Assembly (NCBI GenBank): GCA_030441635.1
Contig: JAUEMM010000005.1
Location: forward strand, 1 to 64,000
Origin: Wolbachia endosymbiont of Tyrophagus putrescentiae
GTDB taxonomy: Bacteria > Pseudomonadota > Alphaproteobacteria > Rickettsiales > Anaplasmataceae
Direction: 5' to 3'
Length of the DNA stretch: 64,000 bases
In this document: one piece after another, positions 58,085 to 64,000 of the stretch
How the letters are laid out: every line of letters starts with the position of its first letter
Position numbering within the stretch: the first letter of the stretch is position 1
Program-made: the position numbers and the translations under genes
The notes under the pieces: model-generated
The model's database searches: none
What the model saw: only the letters and a program-made list of their open reading frames with translations
Told to the model about the DNA's origin: nothing

Positions 58085-58372
58085 ATGACTGTAAACCTAA
58101 AAGTATTAGATGATAGCGTGTTAATTAAGCCCACTACTGAAGAAAAGCAAGGTGGTATTATGCTTCCATCGAGTGCTGAAAAGAAGCCAACTAAAGGTGA
58201 AGTTATAGCAATCGGTGAAGGTGCACGCACTTCAAATGGTGAACGTACTGCTCTTACTGTTAAAGTTGGTGATAAGGTGTTTTATCGTCAATGGGCTGGT
58301 ACAGAAATAGAACATAATGATGAGAAATTTATTGTCATGAAAGAATCTGACATAATTGCCGTCATTAAATAA
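58085..58372 (+). CDS. groES: Co-chaperonin GroES
   Basis: GroES forms the heptameric lid of GroEL. The 95-residue protein has [21 protein letters not shown] with the mobile loop and ends [17 protein letters not shown] precedes the start by eight bases. It heads the heat-shock operon with groEL 53 bases on. Confidence 0.97.
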   Translation: MTVNLKVLDDSVLIKPTTEEKQGGIMLPSSAEKKPTKGEVIAIGEGARTSNGERTALTVKVGDKVFYRQWAGTEIEHNDEKFIVMKESDIIAVIK

Positions 58373-58425
58373 TTTTTACAATAAACAAAAGTGTTTTTTT
58401 ATTAATAAAATGAGAGGTGATAAAA

Positions 58426-60069
58426 ATGGCAAATAAAGTAATATCAGGAGAACAGCTACAAAAGGCTGTTGGTGGAGTTGCAGCAATAGTAGACTCAACA
58501 GTAGGAATAACAGGTGGACCAAAAGGGTTAACAGTAGGGATTAGCAAGCCTTATGGTGCACCAGAGGTGACAAAAGATGGTTATAAGGTAATGAAAAACA
58601 TTAAACCTGAAGAACCACTAGATGCTGCAATAGCAAGCATTTTTGCTCAAAGTTGTTCTCAGTGTAATGATAAAGTTGGTGATGGTACAACAACGTGTTC
58701 AATACTTACTAGTAACATGGTTATGGAAGCCTTAAAGCCAATTGCTGCTGGTAGCGATCGTGTTGGTATTAAGAATGGAATTCTTAAAGCGAAAGAAGTT
58801 GTCTTGAAAGAAATTACTTCTATGTCCCGCACAATTTCTCTAGAGAAAATGGATGAAGTAGCACAAGTTGCGATTATTTCTGCAAATGGTGATAGAGATA
58901 TAGGAAACAGCATTGCTGACTCTGTTAAAAAGGTTGGAAAAGAAGGTGTAATTACTGTTGAAGAAAGTAAAGGCTCTAAGGAACTAGAGGTTGAACTTAC
59001 TACTGGTATGCAGTTTGATCGTGGTTATCTTTCACCATACTTTGTAACTAATAATGAAAAGATGATTGCTGAACTTGATGATGCATATCTCTTGATCACA
59101 GAGAAGAAACTAAACATTATACAACCGTTACTTCCTATTCTTGAGGCTATTGTTAAATCTGGTAGACCTTTACTTATTATCGCAGAGGATGTTGAAGGTG
59201 AAGCATTAACTACTCTTGTTTTCAACAAATTGCGTGGTGGTTTAAAAGTTGCAGCAGTAAAAGCTCCAGGTTTTGGAGATAGAAGAAAGGAAATGCTTGA
59301 AGATATAGCAACTTTAACTGGTGCTAAATATGTCATCAAAGATGAGCTTGGCATTAAAATGGAAGATCTCACTCTTGAAGATCTTGGTACTGCTAAAAAC
59401 GTTAAAATCACTAAAGATAACACTACGATCGTTAGTGAAAATAGCGATTCTGATAAAGTAAAAGCTAGAATTGAGCAAATTAAATCTCAAATTGAAGCTT
59501 CAACTTCTGACTATGATAAAGAGAAATTAAGAGAACGTTTAGCTAAATTATCAGGTGGCGTTGCTGTACTGAAGGTTGGTGGTGCGACTGAAGTGGAGGT
59601 TAAAGAACGCAGAGACAGAGTTGAAGATGCATTACATGCAACTAGAGCTGCCATCGAAGAAGGCATAGTACCTGGTGGTGGAGTTGCTCTTTTATATGCT
59701 GCATCTGCTCTTGAAAAATTAAAGGGTGCAAACGATGAAGAGCAAATAGGTATCAACATCATCAAAAAGATTCTCAGTGCTCCAATTAGAAGATTGGTTA
59801 AAAATGCTGGTCTTGAGCCTGCTGTTATAGCTGATCACCTAAATAAGCAGAATGATAAGGAGCTTATCTACAATGTTGAAGCTATGAACTATGCTAATGC
59901 ATTCACAGCCGGTGTGATCGATCCAGCAAAAGTAGTGCGTGTTGCTTTTGAAACAGCAATATCTGTTGCAGGTGTACTAATTACTACTGAATCTATGATA
60001 GTAGATGTGCCAAGCAAGGATGATAATTCCTCATCTCCTATGGGTAGAGGCGGCATGGGTGACTTCTAA
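58426..60069 (+). CDS. groEL: Chaperonin GroEL (Hsp60)
   Basis: GroEL folds proteins inside a tetradecameric cage. From ATG 58426 the protein has 547 residues, with [23 protein letters not shown] near 30-52, [11 protein letters not shown] near 83 and a C-terminal GRGGMGDF. The frame can start three codons earlier at a GTG, but AGAGG at 58413-58417 is spaced for the ATG. GroEL is a major antigen and the most abundant protein of related endosymbionts. Confidence 0.97.
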   Translation: MANKVISGEQLQKAVGGVAAIVDSTVGITGGPKGLTVGISKPYGAPEVTKDGYKVMKNIKPEEPLDAAIASIFAQSCSQCNDKVGDGTTTCSILTSNMVMEALKPIAAGSDRVGIKNGILKAKEVVLKEITSMSRTISLEKMDEVAQVAIISANGDRDIGNSIADSVKKVGKEGVITVEESKGSKELEVELTTGMQFDRGYLSPYFVTNNEKMIAELDDAYLLITEKKLNIIQPLLPILEAIVKSGRPLLIIAEDVEGEALTTLVFNKLRGGLKVAAVKAPGFGDRRKEMLEDIATLTGAKYVIKDELGIKMEDLTLEDLGTAKNVKITKDNTTIVSENSDSDKVKARIEQIKSQIEASTSDYDKEKLRERLAKLSGGVAVLKVGGATEVEVKERRDRVEDALHATRAAIEEGIVPGGGVALLYAASALEKLKGANDEEQIGINIIKKILSAPIRRLVKNAGLEPAVIADHLNKQNDKELIYNVEAMNYANAFTAGVIDPAKVVRVAFETAISVAGVLITTESMIVDVPSKDDNSSSPMGRGGMGDF

Positions 60070-60081
60070 ATAAATAAAATT

Positions 60082-60108
60082 ATGGAGCAAGTTAACCGCT
60101 TGCTCCAT
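60082..60108 (+). terminator. Strong hairpin terminator after groEL
   Basis: ATGGAGCAAG (60082-60091) and CTTGCTCCAT (60099-60108) form a perfect ten-pair stem with a seven-base loop, starting 12 bases after the groEL stop. The following bases are AT-rich but lack a pure T run. Confidence 0.7.
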
Positions 60109-60189
60109 GTAAATATATGCCTATTTAATGATAAGTTAAACAATTTATATTAAAATAATAATGATTTGATTAGCTTATGGTGGTGATAT

Positions 60190-61557
60190 ATGAGTAAAAA
60201 GCATATCTTTAAAATAGAAAAAGGCGAACCATTCTATATTGAAAATGATAAATGTTTTAAGCTAAAATTAGCAAGCAATGACCCAGATGAAGAAATATCC
60301 CTTGCTCACCCATACATATTTGCATATAGATTAGATAATGAAGGTAAAAATTTATATATAGCAAGCGAAAATAATGGTAAGATAGAAAAGTATAAGCTCC
60401 CGTTTGAAAATAATAAAAATCCATCATCTGCGGAGTTTTCAGGCCACTTATTAAGTGTAAAAGTAATAGAAAATGGTGGCGAACATAGATTTGCTTTATA
60501 TGATAGAGCAGTGGATGGTTCTAGTGAAAAATTTATAACGGTTTTACCTTCTTCTTCATTGCTTTTTAATGGTGATATGGACGTTTCAAAGTATAAAGAT
60601 GAAGAGTTACATCTTACTTTAAAGAGTTGTGATATTGGCGAGTACGGGAAAGAATATCTTCCTATTATTAAAAACAGTGATGGAAGTGAAATATGCGAAT
60701 TACATGGATATTCTATTTTCTTCTGGAAGGATGGTACACCATATGCGTTTGAACCAAAAGATAATGATAGTGACCAAGGTTATTATTGGTGGAATAAGAG
60801 CTCTTATGGTGGTTTTAAGTATGTTACTTTAGATTCCGATGGAAATGGTAATAGTAAATTATATGTTTCAGATGAAAATGGAACACCATCTACTCACTTA
60901 TCTGTATCTGGTTACAATCAATTTTTAAATACAGCATTTCGTGAAGTAAATGGATCATTTTTAAATCACCTTGGTAACCTTATCTTAACATTATCAAATA
61001 GCCAGTTAGAAGCTCTGGCAAGACACCTAACAGACTATCAGATAGAAACTCTGGTAGATCATTTAACCAAACACCAGTTGGAAAGCTTAGCACATGACTT
61101 GAGTGACATAAGGCTAAAAATTATTATCCCTGCTTTAAGTGAAACTCAACTTAAAGATTTTATGGATAATCTCAAGCCAGAGCAAATAAAAGACGTTTTG
61201 CCACATATGAACGATGAGCAATTGCGTTTAGTTGCACAAGACTTAAACAATAAGCAATTTGAGGATATTTTAGCTAATCTTGATTCACATAGACTTAGTG
61301 ATGTCATTCATCACATGCCTTATGATAAGGTGAAAGACGTTATTGAAGGGACTAATGATAAAGCGAAAATAAAAATTGTACTTGATACAATTAACACATT
61401 AGTGGCTAAAAGCGATGAGGAAAGTAAACAGCTAAAGAAATTAGCAGAGATGCTTGAAAAGCGCCATAGCGGTCATGGGACGGAGGATGATTGGGGGTTT
61501 TCTTCCACCAATGCGGATACTCAACCAGCGTTAGAGTATGTAGATTACGGAATTTAG
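60190..61557 (+). CDS. Unknown protein with ten 12-residue repeats
   Basis: The 455-residue protein has an N-terminal beta-rich region (about 1-250) and then a solenoid-like region at 268-387. That region is ten consecutive 12-residue units without gaps, for example LSNSQLEALARH, LTDYQIETLVDH and LTKHQLESLAHD, following the pattern hydrophobic-x-x-x-Q-hydrophobic-x-x-hydrophobic-hydrophobic-x-x. The repeat resembles the helical units of the MgtE N-domain, but the context does not support a transporter. The N-terminal region shares short blocks with the downstream frameshifted gene. No signal peptide or membrane segment. Function unknown. Confidence 0.8.
   Translation: MSKKHIFKIEKGEPFYIENDKCFKLKLASNDPDEEISLAHPYIFAYRLDNEGKNLYIASENNGKIEKYKLPFENNKNPSSAEFSGHLLSVKVIENGGEHRFALYDRAVDGSSEKFITVLPSSSLLFNGDMDVSKYKDEELHLTLKSCDIGEYGKEYLPIIKNSDGSEICELHGYSIFFWKDGTPYAFEPKDNDSDQGYYWWNKSSYGGFKYVTLDSDGNGNSKLYVSDENGTPSTHLSVSGYNQFLNTAFREVNGSFLNHLGNLILTLSNSQLEALARHLTDYQIETLVDHLTKHQLESLAHDLSDIRLKIIIPALSETQLKDFMDNLKPEQIKDVLPHMNDEQLRLVAQDLNNKQFEDILANLDSHRLSDVIHHMPYDKVKDVIEGTNDKAKIKIVLDTINTLVAKSDEESKQLKKLAEMLEKRHSGHGTEDDWGFSSTNADTQPALEYVDYGI
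60991..61350 (+). repeat. Ten 36-bp (12-residue) coding repeats
   Basis: Ten units of exactly 36 bases encode the helical repeat described for the surrounding gene. Identity is at the protein-pattern level (Leu/Met at 1, Gln/Arg/Lys at 5, Leu/Ile/Val at 6 and hydrophobics at 9-10); the DNA copies have diverged, so the array is old and under structural constraint. Confidence 0.85.
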
Positions 61558-61564
61558 ACTTTCT

Positions 61565-61586
61565 ACTATATTTTAAGTCAATTTAT
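61565..61586 (+). repeat. Repeated leader element, copy 1 of 3
   Basis: A 22-base element beginning ACTATATTTTAAGTCAAT precedes the first paralogue. Near-identical copies lie at 61958-61979 and 62328-62349, each 12-36 bases before the next paralogue's start codon. The copies differ from each other at two to four positions. It marks the unit of tandem duplication and may also hold promoter-like sequence. Confidence 0.75.
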
Positions 61587-61599
61587 TTAAGGAGCAAAT

Positions 61600-61974
61600 A
61601 TGGAAAATGAAGTTGCGGGTAACCTTAATTATCCACTACAAAGTGGTGAAATAGTAATAATAAATGATCTCATCGAGCTTGGCATTCCTAATAACTATGA
61701 AGAGACTAAAAAAGATCCAGCATCAATAGCGTTTGTAAAAGGTCTTGGAGATAAGTTGGTAAAGAAAGTCAATGGTGAATTAATTAAAGGGTTAAATACT
61801 GAATTTAATGGCATAAGGAATAACATAGATAGTACGAACAAATCTTTAGAGGAAAAAACAACGGAGTTACACAAAACTTTGCAGGAGTTACAGAACTCAC
61901 TTAACACTAATGATAGTAATGATTGGGATTTTTTTTTAACAATAGTGCAAGGAAATAACTATATTTTAAGTTAA
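61600..61974 (+). CDS. Tandem paralogue 1, C-terminally truncated
   Basis: The 124-residue protein follows an AAGGAGCAAAT Shine-Dalgarno. Its core (NNYEETKKDPAS, VKGLGDKLVKKVNGELIKGLN, NIDSTNKSLEEKTTEL) is a predicted coiled coil shared with the two genes downstream. It ends WDFFLTIVQGNNYILS. Where the third copy continues into a large C-terminal domain, this copy runs straight into the leader element and stops inside it. The T tract in WDFF has nine Ts and keeps the frame. Function unknown. Confidence 0.7.
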   Translation: MENEVAGNLNYPLQSGEIVIINDLIELGIPNNYEETKKDPASIAFVKGLGDKLVKKVNGELIKGLNTEFNGIRNNIDSTNKSLEEKTTELHKTLQELQNSLNTNDSNDWDFFLTIVQGNNYILS

Positions 61975-61979
61975 CTTAT
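61958..61979 (+). repeat. Repeated leader element, copy 2 of 3
   Basis: This copy of the 22-base element starts ACTATATTTTAAGTTAAC. The TAA stop of paralogue 1 (61972-61974) lies inside it, so the 3' end of copy 1 was created by joining coding sequence to this leader. Confidence 0.75.
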
Positions 61980-61999
61980 CTTATCTAAGAGGTAAACAC

Positions 62000-62320
62000 A
62001 TGGTAAATGAAATTACAAATCCAAGTATAATAAATAATATTAGGCCTACTAATCCTGATAATTATGAAAAAGGTAAAGAGAAACGTCTAGCACCAAAAGA
62101 GTTCGTTAAAGATTTTGTAGATAAATTGACAGGTAACATTAACGATACATTAATTTGTGAGTTGAATGCTGAACTTAAGAATGTATGGGATGCGAACAAA
62201 CTTTTGAAGGACAGAATACAAAAGTTAGAAGAAGACTCATTTAACACTAATGATAGTAATGAGTGGAATTTTTTTTTAAACATAAGAAATAACTATAAAG
62301 TGACTAATTTACTTTTTTAG
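62000..62320 (+). CDS. Tandem paralogue 2, C-terminally truncated
   Basis: The 106-residue protein starts after TAAGAGGTAAAC and has the same order of blocks (NIRPTNPDNYEKGKEK, VKDFVDKLTGNINDTLICELNAEL, SFNTNDSNEWNFFLNI). It is the most diverged of the three and ends NNYKVTNLLF, again without the C-terminal domain. The nine-T tract at 62269-62277 is in frame. Function unknown. Confidence 0.65.
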   Translation: MVNEITNPSIINNIRPTNPDNYEKGKEKRLAPKEFVKDFVDKLTGNINDTLICELNAELKNVWDANKLLKDRIQKLEEDSFNTNDSNEWNFFLNIRNNYKVTNLLF

Positions 62321-62327
62321 TAATTTT

Positions 62328-62349
62328 ACTACATTTTAAATTAATTTAT
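62328..62349 (+). repeat. Repeated leader element, copy 3 of 3
   Basis: The third copy starts ACTACATTTTAAATTAAT and lies 16 bases before the third paralogue, followed by TTTAAGGAGTAAAT as its ribosome-binding region. Confidence 0.75.
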
Positions 62350-62364
62350 ATTTAAGGAGTAAAT

Positions 62365-63314
62365 ATGGTAGATAGAACTGAAAATAATCGTGATGATTCT
62401 TCACAAGATAGTGATAAAACAGTAAAGATAAGTAATATAAGGCATGGTTCTCCTAAGAATTATGGTGGTACTGAAAAACATCCAGCACAAAGAGAGCTTG
62501 TTAAAAATCTTGGAGATCAGTTAGTAGAGGAAATCAATAGTAATTTAATTGGCCAGTTAAATACTGGATTTCAGACTATAAGTAGTAATATAGATAGCAC
62601 GAACAAAAATTTAGAGAAAAAAATAACGGAATTACAAAACTCACTTAATACGGATGATGATAATGGTTGGAATTTTTTTTAACCATAACACAAGGAAATA
62701 ATTATGGTGAAATCAGCAATGCTAAGGTGGTTGATAAAAAAGGTAAAAGTATCGCCGCCTTTTCAGATATTGGGTACTTTTTTCAGGGTGATGAGTTATA
62801 TATAAGAAATCATATCACCAATACAAATATAAGGATACCACAGGAGTTTAATTTTCTTAGAGCTGTGGAAAACGATGCAGGAGAATATAAATTTGCACTG
62901 TGTAATAGTTTGGGAAATCTGCTTTCTGTGTATAAAAAATACGACCCAGAATATGCACAACTTCCAAAATTTGTTGAAACTAGCCATATATCTTTAGAAA
63001 GGGGTGGAGTGTTTAATAAGTGCTGCCATTGTCATAACTGGAGGCCATTATTTCAGTTGAGAAAGGACTTTGTAGGAGAGGGTGTTGATGTTTATGAAAT
63101 AGTAACAAATGAGAAAGTAGGGCAACTTATTGATGAATTTATTTACTACAAAAATGGTAGCCTACATTATAAAAATTACCACAATATAGCAGAAAAAGAA
63201 TGCTGTTATGGTAAAGGTTTGTATGTGAGTCTTGATAATAATCTATCAATGAAAAGAAGTGATGGTGAATTTATTGAACTTGAACAAAGTTTTAGCTTTT
63301 CAGAATTTTTATAG
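62365..63314 (+). pseudogene. Tandem paralogue 3, full length but frameshifted in a T run
   Basis: The first frame (62365-62682) gives 105 residues ending NGWNFF, then stops. The second (to 63314) continues LTITQGNNYGEISNAKVVDKKG and a C-terminal domain of about 200 residues with a CCHCH cluster near 62.97-63.06 kb. The break lies in a run of eight Ts (62673-62680); both paralogues have nine Ts there and stay in frame. One added T would give a single product of about 316 residues. It may be a pseudogene, a phase-variable gene or one read by transcriptional slippage. Confidence 0.75.
62673..62680 (+). repeat. Eight-T homopolymer tract that breaks the frame
   Basis: This run holds eight Ts where the two paralogues have nine at the same codons (61929-61937 and 62269-62277). 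The missing T puts TAA (62680-62682) in frame. Such tracts are prone to polymerase slippage. Confidence 0.85.
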
Positions 63315-63332
63315 GCGTAATAACATTTCTAA

Positions 63333-63938
63333 TTAACTGCTTAAAAATTTTAACTCTACTAGAGGGATATTATTGCAGCTATTGCTACCGTAATTATCGA
63401 GTGATGCACTTAAGTAATCTGTGTCGAAGCGTACTGGCACATCGAACTCAAAGCTTGCAGCAATGATAGAACCTTTTTCCGGTGGAGTTAGAAATGTTAT
63501 TTTTCCGTTGGTATAATCTAGCGAATACTCATTATTGTCTTTTCCATTGATGCAGATTTTGACCGTATCGTGCACTGGTTTTGTGATTGTGCGTGTATAT
63601 TTATCTTGACCGCTTACGTAAGTTCTAATTAGCTGAAATATTGCTTGTTCACCATTACCTACTCCAATTTCCTGATTGTGCACTGTGAAATCTGACCAAT
63701 CTTTAAAACGGAATCCTACTGCTCTGCCCCTTCGTGCACGGAAAAACGCTATTAATTCTAATAGTTGCTCATCGGTTCTTACTCCATACACTATGTTATA
63801 TCTAGCACGTGCTTTGGACCAATTAACATTACGTTGTTCGCACCCGTTGTGGATTGTAACAATATCAGTAGAGAATTCTGGTCCTCCAGTGGAACCATAA
63901 GATATATTCTCTGGTAACCTAACTTCTATAAATGACAT
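63333..63938 (-). CDS. GTA g12-like protein (DUF2460/TIGR02217)
   Basis: The 201-residue protein starts MSFIEVRLPENISYGSTGGPEF and has RNVNWSKARARYNIVYGVR, LIAFFRARRGRAVGFRFKDW and a tail in GSIIAASFEFDVPVRFDTD. This is the DUF2460 family, present as g12 in the Rhodobacter GTA tail region. The Shine-Dalgarno AGGAGG lies just before the ATG. It is the third GTA-type gene in the window after the terminase and portal. Confidence 0.92.
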   Translation of the reverse strand: MSFIEVRLPENISYGSTGGPEFSTDIVTIHNGCEQRNVNWSKARARYNIVYGVRTDEQLLELIAFFRARRGRAVGFRFKDWSDFTVHNQEIGVGNGEQAIFQLIRTYVSGQDKYTRTITKPVHDTVKICINGKDNNEYSLDYTNGKITFLTPPEKGSIIAASFEFDVPVRFDTDYLSASLDNYGSNSCNNIPLVELKFLSS

Positions 63939-64000
63939 ATATCCTCCTGAATTTTTTTGGAACTGTGGCTTTTTTCAAATCCCTGCCAATAAGTAGTTTT
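63919..64000 (-). CDS. Possible 3' end of an upstream gene (partial)
   Basis: On the minus strand an open frame enters from the window edge and ends TAG at 63919-63921, overlapping the first 20 bases of the g12-like gene. It reads about 26 codons (LLIGRDLKKATVPKKF and onward). Overlapping starts and stops are usual in GTA tail operons, but the fragment is too short to identify. Confidence 0.25.
   Translation of the reverse strand, partial: KLLIGRDLKKATVPKKFRRIYVIYRS

Noticed and set aside
60190..61557. Magnesium transporter MgtE
   Set aside because: The repeat rhythm is similar but there is no CBS domain or membrane segment.

Overview
The window is about 64 kb of AT-rich, gene-dense DNA from an obligate intracellular alphaproteobacterium of the order Rickettsiales, most likely Wolbachia. 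The evidence is the mix of genes: pyruvate phosphate dikinase, a reduced isoprenoid/ubiquinone and DAP/peptidoglycan toolkit, an ankyrin-repeat protein, membrane-hairpin proteins of unknown function, a high-copy PD-(D/E)XK (Rpn/transposase-type) nuclease, and scattered gene-transfer-agent (GTA) genes. The species is inferred from gene content; no search was run. Numbering starts just before dnaA, a common convention for circular chromosomes.

Layout. 0.1-14.2 kb: dnaA, mnmA, an unknown membrane protein, a minus-strand pair (SH3 protein, quinone oxidoreductase), then a plus-strand housekeeping run (ubiD, rsmD, purN, dcd, a transglutaminase-like protein, rpsP, ispB, grpE, trpS). 14.2-25.4 kb: an alpha/beta-hydrolase with a Cys in the nucleophile elbow, a GTA-type terminase, purE, tRNA-Arg, ppdK, comF, mutM, tRNA-Thr, fabF-acpP, ispA and a double-FKBP-like membrane protein. 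25.4-29.5 kb: a small membrane protein, pstB-dapB and dnaK. 29.5-32.0 kb: a rearranged spot with a decayed ligA copy and a compositionally distinct PD-(D/E)XK nuclease. 32.0-38.0 kb: rodA, tatA, a SurA-like chaperone, the rpsU-sucC-sucD operon, an RDD protein, tRNA-Pro and tRNA-Leu. 38.0-42.4 kb: an HK97-type portal gene, an ankyrin protein and a J-domain-like membrane protein. 42.5-60.1 kb: purA, ispH, ftsI, an NDUFS4 homologue, tRNA-fMet, comEC, a coiled-coil membrane protein with rluD, tsaD, a broken YgjP-type peptidase, an NlpD-like lipoprotein, leuS, dapA and groES-groEL. 60.2-64.0 kb: an accessory cluster of fast-evolving proteins beside a GTA g12-like gene.

How the genes fit together. 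dapA, dapB, rodA, ftsI and the NlpD-like lipoprotein point to a retained lipid II/septal wall system. ispA, ispB, ispH and ubiD serve isoprenoid and ubiquinone synthesis, and the NDUFS4 homologue belongs to complex I. sucCD and ppdK fit a TCA/gluconeogenic metabolism. groESL and dnaK each carry an upstream element matching the alphaproteobacterial sigma-32 consensus, so they look co-regulated by heat shock.

The least ordinary parts are four. The 61.6-63.3 kb cluster has three paralogues, repeated leaders, a 9T/8T homopolymer frameshift and a neighbour with ten exact-length 12-residue repeats. Three GTA structural genes are dispersed at 15, 38 and 63 kb. The J-domain-like membrane protein sits next to an ankyrin protein. 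The 29.5-32.0 kb spot combines a ligA fossil with a foreign-looking nuclease.
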